64,000 nucleotides of DNA from Helopsaltes ochotensis (taxonomy: Eukaryota; Chordata; Aves; Passeriformes; Locustellidae), in assembly GCA_013400155.1 (NCBI GenBank), contig VXBM01000539.1:464289-528288 (forward strand), written 5' to 3'. This document shows positions 26,301 through 40,743 of the stretch, piece after piece. The notes under the pieces are model-generated. The model worked only from the letters and a program-made list of their open reading frames with translations. It did not search any database and was not told the origin of the DNA. The position numbers were made by a program, and so were the translations under genes. How positions within the stretch are numbered: position 1 is the first letter of the stretch; each line of letters starts with the position of its first letter.

Positions 26301-29300
26301 AATGAGCAACTTACCCAAAAGTGCCTGTAGCTTCTACCCTCTGACTGGCCAGACAGTATCTTAAAATACTGATCTTACTAGTAGTCCAAAAACTGCCATT
26401 AGCAAATACTTATGATAATTTAGCTGTACCAACTTTACTGCAGGATAAATGTCTAAGAGAAGTCATGCATTTTGTTCGTTCATAGTGGCTAATGCTGCTG
26501 AAGGCCCAGCACTCTGCATTCTTTTATGTTAACAGGTCAGTGGCAGTAGAATTTTATCATGTGTGACCTGATGTTTTGTCAGTTTTTAAATTTGCAATTG
26601 CACTTTGCTGGACTGTCACCCCAGCTTGACACCAGCAGAATGAAGCCTCCCTTGGAAAGGACAAAGAGTGAGCCAGTGAGGATAGTGTCTTCCAGGGCTT
26701 TCTGTGGCAGACAAAACCAAAGATGTCCCCATTCAGCAGTGGCATTTATGGCCCAGCCTTTTGGTCCTTCAGTTCACTCTCTTGTTTTCCTGCCTGTGTG
26801 AAAACTGTGCAGTCAAGTCCCACAAGAACCATGAGCACTTCCTTGTATTTTGGGATACAAGGCACATATGCACAAGAAACTTTCTTTCCCAGATGTCTAG
26901 TCAAATGGTTTATGATGAGGAAGAATAAACTCTGTTTATTGCTGCTGTTGTAAACAGCACCAATTACAATACCTCTTGGGAATCCCTATATTTCATCACT
27001 CAAAACTCCACCCTGTTTAGGTTTTTTTGTTCTTGAAAAGAAATTACTTGGACATCCTTCTTTCCTCCACCAAGGAAAACATGAAATGGTATTTCCACCA
27101 GACTAAATCTCTCATGCAGCTATCATGTGTAAATAAAAATTACTTCGTAGGATTTACCACTAGCTCTGAATGTATGTATCTTAAAACAAGAAAAAGATGT
27201 GTGAGGAGATAAAAATAGTGTCTTTACTTCTCACAGAGTTTTTTGTTAATCTATCATGTAGAGGAAGGCTTTTTGCTGTTTTAGAGGTGTGTGATATACA
27301 GCAACACATCCTTTTGACTCTTTCTTTTAACATTGCGTATCATAAGATCTTCAAGACTGAATTGCTGCCAGCTAACCTAAATTAGGACTGTGCCTTGAGG
27401 AAACCGATTCCCCAGCAAGCGTGGGTGTAGCCTGTTGAGGGATGGCTGCTCTTCCTCTCTGTCCATCTGCCACCTGCCTCAGCCCACAGCTGAGCTGCTT
27501 TATTCTCAGCTGGCAAGTAAGGAGCCTCAAAACTTAGATAGCAAAATAGCCAAATGTATTTTGAAATAGGTAAGCCATTAAAGCATCAGTTTAGAAACAG
27601 CCATCACGTTGGTCATCACAACTTCAGGAGTGCTGCAAAAAATTTTGTATTCTTTGTGATATTTACAGGTGAGATAATAATTCCAGGGCAAGTTTACCTT
27701 CCAACATGACCAGTGAAAAGTACACAACGTAACATACATAGTAGCTTAAACTACATGCATTCATAAGATGAGCATGATGAATGTTGGTTCCTTCATGGTC
27801 TTTTCATACGAGTGTAGGTATAACACCAATCTGTTTCTTCTGAAAAATCTACTTCAATTTACTTTGTACTACATGGTGACATGTTGTATCTCATTCTTTC
27901 TATGCACATATATATGAACGAGGGATAAAAATACTCTTTCTTACATTGACTTTTTCCTCTCTTTCATAACTTGGAAGTTGTTTGTACTGCTATATACGTA
28001 GGAGACAAGATCTGAGTACTACTTGTACTGTGCAATATTTTGCTTTCTTCTCTGACTACTTTTCTCCTTGCTTCCAAGTCAGTTCACCCAGTCTCATTTG
28101 CTACCAAAATATCTCCTTTTCAGTGTGAGATAGCCAGAGTGCCATTCTGTGTGGAGCAGCATGGGAGTAGACTTTGACAGCACTTTAACTCTGTATGTAA
28201 TGAAGAATCTGACTCATTTGCAAAAGTGATAACGATATTTATTGTCTACGTTGGTGGTTGATGTTGACCAAGAACTGAAAAAGCATGTGTTTTTTACAGG
28301 TACTCATGGTGGTTTTACTCAGAGCTGCAGAGGGAGGTGTAACCCACCTGCACCTGAGGCAATGCCCCCTGGGCGAGTTCCACTCAGGTCAGACTGAATT
28401 CTGATCCTAGCTCTGCTGCCCACCTGCATCACTGCTGTCAGCACACCCTGCTGTCTCTCTGGATTTCCTCTCCATTTGTCAAGTAATATTAATTGCAGAC
28501 ATATTTTCTTTCCTGCTATGAGGATTAGAAGGGCAAAGCTAAGCCAGTCAGTGAGTGACTTGGCTGGCATGTTGTTAAGAAACCATTTTGATGGTTTTGT
28601 GTCAGTCTTCCTTAGCAATGCATGGTCAGGTAGGCATGTCCCTGATCTCCTGTGGCCAAGGAGATTTTCCAAGGGCATAATCTCATTGGCTAATCCATGT
28701 TGCTGCTTCTTTGGACTTCTCTTCCAGTATTTTGCAGAGGATCAAGGAACCCTGTCATCAATGCCTGCACAGAGAAGCAGCACAGCTATTTTCCTAATTG
28801 TCTACAAATCACATGTGAAACAGAGAAAGGAGAACAGACAGTTGTCGACCATAAGCATTCTGTTACCCTCTGAAGGCTTTCCATTTAAAAAATCTCACCC
28901 AAGTGATTTAAAGCATTGCTTCCCCTCCCCCCACCTCAAAGTTTACTCCCTGATGCTGTTCTCAGATTTCTACAAGACTTTTTTTTTCCACTTTCCTTTT
29001 TAATCTCTTGTGATTTTTTTTCTTTTGCAGTTAAGGGATTCTCTGACCCCCTTAACATAAGCACAGTGGTGCTAGTTACCTGGACGCTGTGCTGAAGCTG
29101 AAACACAGAGCTACAAAGACACTGCTCTCTGACTACCTGCTAAAAGCAAGAATTTCCATGCATAGCTTGGAATGTTGTCACCTTGTTGGTTGGTCATGAG
29201 GTATCATGAACTCCAGGATACCATCTGCCTGAGTACAGAAATAAACATTACTGATAAAAGTTTAGTATTGAGCTAAATTGTACTCACAAGTTTCTAACAC

Positions 29301-32300
29301 TGGAGTTTCTAAAGCTTCTCTGACTTCAGTTTATTCCAGATCCATTTTGGTTTTGAAAGACAGTGTTCAATCCAGGAATATATCTCCTGCAGAGGCCTTA
29401 AAAATGCTCAACAGAATGCAAGAAGTACTTGCAGGATTACTTGCCGATCTTGTTCACTCATCCCCAATTTACATGGTCCTGTATTGTACAACAGTCTGCC
29501 ACAGGCTTGTGTTCAGTTCATGGTTCACTGTAAACCCAGAAACTGTTCTCCAACACTTCCTAACTATTTGGTCCTGATTTGTACTCCTAAATTGATTACT
29601 CGTGCACAAGGGCAGTGGTTTTTACTTATCTTGACAAAATTTCATCGTTTTTTTTGCTATCTGTTCCTACAGTTTGTCAATTTCAAATTCGTCCTCAGGT
29701 ATGTTTGTGGGAAGGAGGTAAAACCAGTGATATACTGAATAGGGTAACATTAACCTCACATCCTTAGGAAACTGGTAAAAATTTCAACAAGAAGAGAATT
29801 CAAGACTTGGCATGTTGCACTGACTGTCCTACACTGGCAGTAGGAGGGAAAAGCAGTGACCACAAACTTCATCCAGAGGTTGTGTCCTCCAGCACAGTAA
29901 GTGTGAGCTGAGTCCTGCTTTTGTTCTTGGTTGCGCATGCAGCTCAAAGCTCTCCCAAGGATCTTGGAACATGAGAACTCAGTGGGCTGCACCCAGATGT
30001 GCTCCAGCATCTGCTGTTAGCGTGTGTCTCTTCCCATTGGTTTGAACTATAAAGCCACTGTGTTTGTCTCGTTTGCTGGAAGCTGAGTGTGCATTTCTGC
30101 TTTGCCAGATCAGGGCCTTAATCTTTAGATGAGGTGTGCACACAGGAATACAAGATGAACTGCAACCAGATTTTCCTACTTTCTAGTAAGGACAAACCAA
30201 GCATTTCTTGTTTTCACACCTGTGCTGACAGGTCACAGTAGTATGTTACAAAAGTTCCCTATTGGTGCTCAAACAGAAATGCATGCTTTTCATAAAAGCA
30301 CTCATGGTAAATTTGTAGAATAAGGAGGTTGTACATTTTAGCCTTGCTTTTAGCAGAAACATTGTGTCATTTACAGATATATTTGAATATTTGATAATGA
30401 TTCCAGTATTTAGCAGCAGCTATTTTTGCCTGTTTGTTTGGAAGCCCTAATGACTTAGTCCAGTTGAGCTCATTTCATAGCTTCCCCTATCTGTGGGGCC
30501 ATCTGTTATCCACTTAGTTGTTTTTTTTTCTTTCCCTGATTGGTTTCACACAGGCCCTTTAGTTCACTTCAATTAGGGTGGTTTGGAAAAGATCATACTA
30601 TAATCTGCAGTTGTGTCCTGTGTGTGTTGTCCCTGTCCCACCCCACTCATCCCCCTACAATTAGAGGGAAAACATTCCGTGATGAAGAATGTTGTTGAAT
30701 TTACCAGGCATGGTGGAAAAAGACTCTGTGGGGATTTTCTCCAAAGCTGGAGGATTTCTGCAGGTAAGCCTATAAAACTTACAGAAGAGGGTAATGAAAA
30801 AAAATCTAAAAATAGAAAAAAAGGAATAGGAAAAAAAGCTGAAAATTTTGATATTTTCTTTAATCATACTGTTGACCTTTTATGTGTATCTGTGCATATA
30901 TGCATATATATAAACACTGTTGATCTTTCAAATCTATACATAAATAATATATAATTTATAAATATACATTATATATGTGAGTGTAATATAAAAGAATCTA
31001 TCTCACTTCCTTGGGGATTTTTTCTTTAATTTAAAAATTTCTGGCTTCCAATTCATACAGGTCATGAGTGAGGCTGGAGAAGTATAAGGGGAATGAAGAG
31101 ATATTAGAAAAATTCCTAGAAGCCTCTTGAAATATATCTCCAGACAGATGAACCTGAAGGCCTCCTTTGCTTCTGGAAATTGTGTTGAGGGTTGGTTTTT
31201 TATATATAATTTCAGACTCTGAGCAAGAGTAAGAAAAGTGTGGAATGGGGAATTGCTGCTATGGGGAGGATTTTGGAAGCAATAGTTCAGAAAGTAGAAG
31301 GGCAATATCAAGCTGGAAGGACCCTGTCTCACTTCCCATGTTATTTTGTCATAATGAACGGAATCCTGTGGAATCCTCTGGGTTTAAAATAATTCTCTTT
31401 TCAGATTGCAGGGGGGTGGGTGGGGAGACATCAAGGGATAGCTGACAAGTTCTAATATCATCTGTGTTTTTGCAACAGTGTTGCAATAGGCCACACCATT
31501 GCGAAGCATAGGAGCAATCTTAATTTGAGATGTTACCTTTAAAAGCATAAAGTCTTCTTGCTGGCTGCGGGAAACAAGGCGTTTACAGAACTGCTCATGG
31601 CATGTTACTGCTGCAGGCTCTGTCTGAGTGCAATAGCTCTGCCTCTCTTGTGGTGCCTTCAGTCTGAGATCGGCTCAAGCTTCTCCAGTGGAGATTTTCT
31701 TGTATCTTTATGTCATAGTCAGGGAGGAAAAATGCAGGTAAACTGTCAGCCTGGAAGCCTTTCCACTTTGGTTGGGAGCAGAGCACTGCACGGCTTGGGT
31801 TGGCAGGGGGCTCAGGAGAGTTGCTCTGCCTCCCCTGCCCACACCCTTGCAGATGGATCACAGGTGCCAGCCTGCAGCCCTGGCCTCTGCTGTCCTTGCC
31901 GGCTGATGTGAGCCCCCGGGACAGTGGGGAAGGAGAGAAAACTGAGCTGTTGATGGGGATGGGAATGTTCACAGGATTCCTCGTGGAGCTGGTAAAGAAA
32001 ACCCCCAAATAAAATGGGGAAAAGGCAGCGTGAGGGATGTGGTCTAGGTTTATAAGGGAAGGATGTAAAGACACCAGCCCACTCTAGGAGCTAAGGAAAG
32101 ACTTTGTGCAGCCCTTCCATTACTGAAATATCACTGCGTCCGTGCTGCCGTGCCATGCCAGCCAGGCGGAAGATCCCGAATCGCTGCCTGCAGCAGGCGT
32201 GGATGCGACAAGGAAGAGCCAGGGTCGCAAGGCAAAGCTGCGGTCTGTGTCTGGGGATAGGGAGCCCCTCCGTCTTCCCGGTGCCGGCAGGTGTGCTCTC

Positions 32301-35300
32301 TTCTCTGCTTTCCCTAGCTCCACCTGGTGGAAAGAGCTTCCAAAGCTGCTCCTACCCCAGAAGCTCCCGCTGCCCTCCCTCCTCTCTGTGCTTAACAAAG
32401 GTGCTTCTTCCCCGTGAAGGCCTCCCGGGGTGCCTGGGAGCACCCAGCGCCTCCGGCCTGCGGTGGCTCTGCCCCTTGCCAGGAGCAGCGCTGGTACCCG
32501 GCACCTTTCAGCTTTGCAGCCGCCCTGTTGTAGAGCGGATTTCTAAGAAAGGATCGATTGGCATGTATCTTTTTTTATGCCAATATCACTTACTGGGATA
32601 AACTGGTGATGGCCTTCTCATTTTTCAGCGTGACCAGGCCGTGAGCAGTGACAAACCCCAGGTGCCACCCGGAGTGCGCTGCTGCACCGCTGGCTCATGT
32701 GGCAGAACAAATGCACCAATGCAGCCAATCAGGTTTGCTTTCTGTGGGCAAGAGCAGTCATGGCTAAAGGCTTTTTTTAGGAACTCTGTGTTTATAAGTT
32801 GCTGCTCTACTGCTCCTGCACATCCCCGGCTGAGGAGACAGAAGGTGGTCAGGGAGCTCTCTGAATCCCACCCTGCAGCTCCTGCCTGGGTGATGGCACC
32901 TGAGCAACCCCATGAGGTGCCAGGGGGAAGCCCAGGTATCAGGGAATGGGATCCTGAATCTTCAGCTCTGGGGTACATTGCAGCTAAAAAATCAAGCCTT
33001 GTTTGGAGGATGTTGCTTTTTCCACAGTAGCAGTGGGGTTCTTTTCCAATATCCAGCAACAAACTTTTAGAGCAGAGATGATGCTACTAGTATCTAAATC
33101 AGTGTTTCTACCCAACTCCTCATTTGGTTCCCTGTGTAGCCACCTACAGATAGGGAAAGGCAAGACTGAGTTGCAGTATTCTGACTTTCCTGGCTGCATC
33201 TCCATTCCTGTAAGGTGTGTTAAATATCCTTCCTCGAGATCTCTCTTTAGCTGGACAGGTTTAGGGTGGGAGGTATGGCTTACCGAACAGCCTCAAATCC
33301 CCCATGGTTGCCCCCAGAGACAACCAGGAAGATCTTCAGAGGGAGCCCTTTCAGCTGTAGGCTCCTGCTTAACCTGTTTCTAATCATGGCTGTACCCATT
33401 AAGACTCTGCTGCCAGAGCCAGGAATAGACCAGAGTAATCCTGGTGCCCAGTATCCTTACAGAGAGTTTTGTAATTCACAGCCATGTGTGTGTCATCTTA
33501 ACTCAGCTCATTCTGCCAGGCACTGCCTTGTGCAATATGTACAGTAGGATCTGCTGCCCACCCACCAAGGCTGTGCTCTCCACGTGTGCTATAGGTGAGA
33601 GGCATCAGCACTGCCTGTGGGCTCTCAGCTACACATAAAGCTTTTCCTACTCTGGAGCTTGCAGCTTAAACCATGTAGTTTTAAACCAGCTCTTTTTACA
33701 CAGCTTATGACTCTGTGTGTGTGTTAGGTGGACTCTGGATTGATTATTGACATGCTTTGGCTTTGCTGACAGCTTTCTGCTGATGGGAATGGAGCTGTTT
33801 GCCTCCTCTGTAAGATATGTCCTATTAGTGCTTCTATACTGCGTCTGCTCTGGTGGGCGAGAGAGATCTGAGGCGATTCACTTCACTGCACCGTACTTTG
33901 ATAGGCACGGAGAACAACACGTGCAAAGCTCTGCCTGACAGTCTGCAAAGTGGAAAAAACAAGTGCTCAAAGAAAATAACCTAATTCTTCATGCACACTT
34001 GCAGGGAAGGCTGTGGCAGGCTGCCATGTGCACTGGGATGGAAGATGCACCTGGAAGAGTGGGTGAAGGTGGGTGCTTTTCCTCTGCACTGCAGCCAGTT
34101 TGCCTTGCAAGGCTGAGCCTTGTGACAGACAAAGCGTGTGCTGGGAACAGGCAGCAGAGTGGGTCAGATCTGCAGACACACTGAGCAGAATGGTTTTCAG
34201 TGAAGGTTTTGGGTATCAGTGAAGAGAGTCAGAAACACCTGGGATTGTGGAGCTTCTGACATAATGGGTGGGGGTGCCTGCAAAACCACATGTCTGACTA
34301 GGGACGAACTGGGGAAGGCCTGCAAAGAAGTAACAGGATGGAAAGACGCACCAGGGAACAGAAGGATGTGGAAACAACAGTGTCTGTGGTGAGTGCAGTA
34401 GTTCCAACTGCAAAACTGTAGTGACTTTTGAGTGTGCGGAGTCAAGAGAAACTGGCCAAGGGGTAGAATTTAACATTGTAACTGAGGCATTCACAAGTGC
34501 TTCAGGACCATTTCTGATCACAAGCAAGCAGCACTTGTGCTTTGTGTCTTAGAGGAGAGGTTGAGCTTCCAAATGTAATGACACTGGAGCACAAAGACTT
34601 GTGCTGATGAACTGCTATCACTGATGAGCTCCACAAATATGGTGATCTTGAATTATGAGACCCTGTGAGAGCTAAAGCCACTGTGTGTTCTCCCCATTAG
34701 CAATTACTTAACAGGATCTGTTTCTCCCCTGCACCTGCTTTCTCCTCCCTGCCCCCATGAGCTTGGGAAGCTGCAGTGTGTGACCATTTGAGCATATGCC
34801 AGTCTCTTCAAAGATTCTCTGTAATCCCCTATGCTAATCCTCCTGGAAGAGGAAGGATGCTTGTAGGCAGCACTTGCAGATTAAGTGATACACCCAGAAT
34901 ATTAAGCTTGTTATAACACCTGGCCTGTCCTTGCATCTGCTGACTTGTTTCCAAGGAAATTGTTGTGCACAAGTTCCTCCTTCATGGGGACTTACTTTGA
35001 AACGTAGCTTCAGGTAAAAGTAATATCGTTTGTTTCACATATACTTATGAGAAGAAATGGCAGCATCCAGATACAGCTATCATTATTCACTGCACTAATA
35101 GTGATGAACATGAGAGGCCGCGTTTTTGAAGTGACCTCTAAGGCTGCACAAGTCTGCAGATGCAGCAAAAGTAGGTGGCTTGATCCATGTGTCCATCAGC
35201 CTCATGCCAAAGATCCCCTTTAAGGGATACACTGGGGCCCCAACAGAGGAGGTAAGTGTACCTCATTTTGCACTGGTCCAGGGAACTTCAAGACATACTC

Positions 35301-37603
35301 ACAGGATAAATGCAAGGGGAACTTTAGCACCAGCTGAAACATGCAGTTGGCACACGTCTCCTGTGTTGCTGTAAAGCTTTCCAAGTAGTGCAAGTGCTGA
35401 GAGCATGGCAAGCTCTGTGCTGTTTCAGCTCCCTTGTGTGGCATTTCTAGCAGACATCAATTAGAAATCAATAGCATGCTTTTAAAAGAAAACCACGGGC
35501 TCTTCTGTGCTTCCTGGCAAAGAACACAAGGAGGCCTGTGTTGGAAGGGTCTCCACATCTGTGACAAGCAGGGCACTGGCACAGCTAAGAAAATGCAGAG
35601 GCCAAGTCACCTCCCAGAAATTGCGACTTTCCACAGTTATGGCCACATTTTGGTTTAGCTGGTTTCCTTCTCAGCAGTATTTATGATGAAAGGTGTGGGA
35701 GAGGCTTTTGCTCTTCACAGGGATTATGTTTAATCACAACGGGTGTTAATGAAAAAATAATGAAATAAATAATGATGCCCACCAGACCAATAACAAGCAA
35801 GGAGGAAAAGGCAAGGGCTCCACCTTGGCTTCATGCAGGTGGCAGGTACTGGCTTGTTGGGAAGCTCACAGCAAGGGAAGGGCAGAGAAGGGAGCAGGCA
35901 AAGAATCAAGGGTTGCAGTGCAGAAACTGTGAAGGGCTTAAAGAAAAAAATCCTTGAAGGCTTCAAAACACAAGTGTTAAAACTTGAGTGTGCAAGAGGG
36001 CATTGGATTTCCTTCTGGTTGTTTAACAGTGAACTCCCAGCTCCATCAAGTGAGAACACCATGCTTGATCTTTAAAGATGATAATGATACCAGCCTGATT
36101 AAACTGATCTAAATCTGATGACTCCATGAGAGATCACAGAGATACAGAAAGAAGAATCAATAAAGCATTAATAGGTGTTGGAGTTCCTCCCTGTAAATCA
36201 AATTGGAATTGTTCAGTGCTCTGCAGTTCATAAAATACACCACAGGCTGTAATGGTGAACAGGAGTAAGTTACAAAGGAATAAACATCCAGGAGCTAAGG
36301 AGTTGCAGCAGACTCCGAGTGATATGCAGCTGAAGGAATAAATCGGCTGCACTCCCCCAGCAGATAAAGCAGTGAGGTCTGAGCATCCTCGGAGTTCTCT
36401 GGTTGCCATCAGCATCTCTACTGCTCCACACTGGCACTTCAGGATGAGCTGGAGGGCAACAAAATTAGAACTCAGACAGCAAAAGATGAAAATTAAACTC
36501 TTGTCAGTGGTCTGGTAAAGGGGATTTTGGAAAATATGCCTATGACATAAAGAATACTTCTATAAATTGATTCTTATGTGCTTGAGCTCACCTCATGTCC
36601 CTATAGATAACAAAGCTGGTTCAGCTGAATCGAGGCTACGGATTTTGAATGTGGCGTCTTCACTGAAGTCTAAGGTAGAAGAGACTAAAAGAAACAGTGA
36701 CCAAAAAGAATGAAATGCAAGTGTCTGTGTGCTTCATCTTCACCAAATCTCTCTCATTTCTGCAGAGTGACACTGATGCTTATCAGCCTGGATATCCCAG
36801 CTCCTTCCCTGGAGAAAATGAGGTTGACATGTGGGCTCCAGGGGCAAGGGAGAAGAGGTGGCAACTGCCAGAGCTGCTCTGAGATGAGTCCAGTCAATCT
36901 GTCACCAGGGCAGGACCCCCCACCTTCCTGTTCAACACCTCCTGCTCCTGCAGTCCAAGAGGGGTGAGTGTTAACGAAGCGGTTGCAGTTTAAACTGCTC
37001 TAGGGATCTGCATGGCATATGTCCTGGGAGAGTCATTCCCTGCTGCAGGATACACTGTGGTCTGCCAGGTGCTGGCAGCTTACTCCATACCCTTCACAAA
37101 GCTGCAGAGGTCTTGTTGTAACTTTGCCAAAAATGCTGGGGTGGAACCAGCAAAACTCTGTCACAGCCAGAGGTGGAAAGCTGTCTTTTCTATCTCCCAG
37201 GCCTGTCTGGGGCCACAAGCCAGGCTGCTTCCATTTTGGCTTTTGGGTAGTCCCGAGAGGTTTCTACTCATTCTGCAGCTTGTTTTGCCTTGCTCCATGG
37301 CCCTTTTCCCATCCAAAAATGTGCATGCTGAATGTGGTAAGGATTGTAGAAACTGTTACAAATCTTATTGTATTTCTCTTTACCCAACGCATGTTTTAAA
37401 AAATTAATAAATTGGGCTTTCACATTTTTCCCTTGTTTCCAGGGGGAACAGTGAACACAATAAAACTGTAAGTAGTGCTTTGAATCTAAGGAATAGAAAG
37501 AATGCTAAATATGAAAAATGTCTTTCTTTCATGTTAAAGAAAAATTCAGTATACATCTAAATAAATATCTGGCTGCAGAAAGTCTGCAAGGTTTTGTTAG
37601 TAG
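23314..37603. other. Intergenic, no gene recognised
   Basis: Fourteen kilobases without a recognisable exon or repeat family except the AT tract near 30.9 kb. About 31.6-33.0 kb is more GC-rich and gives frames up to 165 codons on both strands, but their translations match no family I know and lack conserved motifs. Confidence 0.55.
30894..30980 (+). repeat. AT-rich tract with TA/CATATA units
   Basis: GCATATATGCATATATATAA, then TAATATATAATTTATAAATA and ATTATATATG. Low-complexity AT repeat. Confidence 0.75.
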
Positions 37604-37608
37604 CAGTG

Positions 37609-38157
37609 TGTCCTAGGTTACAATGTAAGATGTGCTCAAAGTCTGTATCCTATCACCATCTTCATGAGCTGTTGAAACCAAGGTGGGGCAGTGCTTCCCT
37701 TATCTCCTGTTAATAGGCCCATCAATGCCTTGCCCCGTGACTCACAGGTAACTCCCACTGGGAGCTGTCTCTGTTTAATGGGCAATCAAGGACCCACTGC
37801 ATGACTCATAGAATGATATCATCCCATTGTGAGATGCTCCGCCCAGAGGGAGGAGCCAAGCATTCCCACCTGGATATAATGTGGGATTTGAGACACCACT
37901 TGGGGCCTTTACCTACTGGATTTGCAGAGGACAAAAGCTACCAGACCTTTTCTATGAGATCACTGCTTCAACTAGACTGCTTCATCTGGACTGCTACCAC
38001 CACCCTAACTAACAGGGTGTCAGGTTGTATTCTGACTCTGTCAGTGGTTTTGCTTTTGTACTATTGCATTTATTTTATTTTATTCATTTATTTTCCTCTT
38101 ATTAAATTGTATTTCTGGCTTGGATTCTCTCACTGGTTTTGCTTTCAAACCAGAACA
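37609..38157 (+). mobile_element. ERV-type solo LTR, about 549 bp
   Basis: Begins TGTCCTAGG and ends CCAGAACA, the TG...CA ends of an LTR. Flanked by CAGTG at 37604-37608 and CAGTA at 38158-38162, a 5-bp target duplication with one mismatch. Inside are a TATA-like GATATAATGTGGG near 37873, a T-rich tract and ATTAAA near the 3' end. No internal gag/pol sequence is next to it, so it is a solo LTR left by recombination. It resembles ERVL/ERVK-like LTRs of songbirds in general form, but I cannot assign a subfamily. Confidence 0.75.
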
Positions 38158-38162
38158 CAGTA

Positions 38163-39939
38163 GAAAAAACTAACACAAGCCATGGGATGCTCCTCCCTGT
38201 GTCAGCTATGTGGGGAAGGGGTTTGGTGCTCAGGATGAGCCTCCCATTCCTATTGCACACCCATTAGGAAGTTTTGGACCTTAAGAGCAGTGTGATTTCA
38301 ACCTGGCACTCTTGGAGGTACCAAGTGACTTCGTCAGGTTGGGATCATTCAACCGAGGTTAAGCTCTGTGGCCCAGGGTATGGTCCTAAACTAGGTGGTT
38401 CCTGATGTGCCAACAGCTGGAGTATCTAGCAATACAAATTCCATCTGGAGGAAGATACAAGGTGGTACATTTAAGGCGTTCTCCAGAAGCGCTGTATGGT
38501 CTTTATGCTGGCTTAATGCACACACCAATTCCCTGCTGTACCTTCTGCTTGTCCCACAGTTTAGGACTGTTCTGATGCACTGTGAGTATATTTGGGGCTG
38601 ACTTCCACAGAGACTTTCTAAATAGATCAACGTTGTCCAGAAAAAGCATCTACAAAAGCACCACACTACTTGGCATGAATTGCAGCTCTGCAAAGGTGCC
38701 AGACCATATTTAAGCATTCCTGTCTGGGGAAATGCAGCTGTGGGAGTTTCCTCTCTCCTTCTCAGAAGGGACCATGAGACTGAGGGTGTTAAATTTACAT
38801 TATTAACCACGATGTTTGATGACAAAGTCATGACGCTGTTGGGCAGCAGCAGCATAGTGCTGGGTGCAGAAGAGCATGTGCCACAGACTGGAGACAACAA
38901 CTGGGAAAGAGTTTTAGCTGAAAGACTGTGACAATCCCACTTTTTGCTTGATGGGAAGCCAACCTAAAAGTGTGATTTTGCCTGGAAGGAAAAGCTGTGC
39001 TATGAACTTTAAGCTAATTATCTTTGTATCCAATCCAGTCAGTTTGCTCCTGGAAAGTCTGTAGCCACATGATTGTTCCATGATAACAGGAACTGGAGCT
39101 ATTGAGAGGAAAAGAAACCCCTAAGATAATTTTGAATCATTCAAAATGTTGTTGTTTAGCAGAAAAAAAAAATCTATCCTAATTCTTACAAATTTATTTT
39201 ATAAGTAATCAAAATCAATTTTTTGTTTAATCTTAGAAAAATCTGCTTGGACACTTTGTTGAACTTGAATTTCATAACTTTAAAGAAATATTTTTTTCCA
39301 GCGGAGGTGGTCAAAACAGTTTTGCAGAGCTTTTCTTAGTACTCTTTTGATAAAATGTGATAATGCTAGCGAGTGTACTTAAGTACAGCATAGATGAAAA
39401 TGCAAGGGTAGCTGGAAAGTCTTCACAGCAAGTATTCTGTATCATGTGATGTCAAAGATCCCCAGGCAAACGTAGCTAGAGACACCAAATCTCTCAAAGG
39501 CCTAAAATCCCAGCTGAGTCTCAAATTCACTGTGCAGGAAAGGGCTGTAATCTGCTAAAGAAAAGCAGATGTACAAAAGTCATTCTGACAGCTGCATCTG
39601 TCATGCTGCCTCTCCCTCACCCTGCCTTGACAGACCCTCTCTTCCATCCAGTCGTGTGCTTTTCAGAGAAAGAGGCAAGCATAGATGTCAATCACGTGAA
39701 ATCTACCCCTTAAAATAGTCCTTCTTTTCTCATCCTGCCTTAGTCTGATTGAGCCCTATTGCTCCCTCAGCCCCTCAGGAAAATGCTCTCAGAATTAAGG
39801 CCAAGTACTGGGCAGGACCCAGGTTATCCCTGCGTATCCCTGGTTATCCATCCAGCTCCCTCCACACTGACAACACCGCTGTGCTCCCCGAGGAGACAAA
39901 CCCATCGTGGTTCTGCCTTGCATCTCCTGCTCCTTAGGG
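38163..39939. other. Intergenic between LTR and CpG island
   Basis: AT-rich sequence, nothing recognised. It ends at the abrupt CpG-rich boundary. Confidence 0.55.
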
Positions 39940-40743
39940 GTCCTCTCACGGACCCTGCGGCACGAGCCTGCCGGCGGGGCTGCTCTCATCTCGCACCGCA
40001 TTCCTCGCGCTGCAAGAGGGAACCGGGCCTCGATGGCGACGGGGGGGCTGATGCTCCTTCTGCCCCGCCACGGTCAGGGGGAGCGCTTTGGCGGCTCTGG
40101 GGCGCCCAGGCAGGCTCGCCCAGGAGAGCCACCCTCGGCGGGGCTGGCGAGCACCCAGCCTGCGTGCGGGAAGGCAAAGCCCCCTGGCCCTCGGGCGGGG
40201 CTGTCCCCGCGGCCTCCCGCCGGCAGGCGGCGCCCGCGCCCCCAGGCACGGCGGCATTCCCGGCGTGCGTTCCCGTTCGCGCCGGGCAGGCAGCTGCGGC
40301 TGAGCCGCACAAGGCTGCCTTGCCGAGCGCCGAAACTGCACGCTGTTTGCACATTTGCACGGGCAAGCGCGTCAGCATTCACTGGTTGCAAATTACGAAA
40401 CTTTCGTGTTAATTACTACTCAACCCCCTTTTGCTGGCTGTGTCTCTCTTTTCTCATATTAATCAGTCCGCGGGTGCCCTCCTTCCCTCCATCTGAGCCT
40501 GGAGTCCTTTCTGAGTAGGTGGCCAAGGAGTCGGTGGTGGCGACCGCCCGCTGCCGCGATGACCTTTCCCCAGTCACCGCTCAGCCCCGCTGACTTCGCT
40601 CCTGGAGGCTCTCGTCCGGACAGCCCATCCAACCTGGGATTGTCTTCCCAATTCCTTAAAATTCTAACCAAGCATCCGCTGCTGAAAATGCAACTGATTT
40701 ATCCTAGCTGCCCAGCTACCGGCTCCTCATTCAGAAAACCGAA

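Noticed and set aside
28476..29003. 175-codon plus-strand frame
   Set aside because: No recognisable motif; ends in a poly-pyrimidine-driven Phe run; overlapping frames on the other strand look equally plausible.
31595..32601. Frames of 159 and 165 codons in a moderately GC-rich block
   Set aside because: No family similarity, overlapping frames on both strands, low-complexity Ser/Pro/Leu composition.
39759..40412. Long frames (up to 217 codons) on both strands in the 39.8-40.5 kb region
   Set aside because: CpG-island sequence depletes stop codons in all frames. Translations are Ala/Arg/Pro/Gly-rich with no motif or family match.
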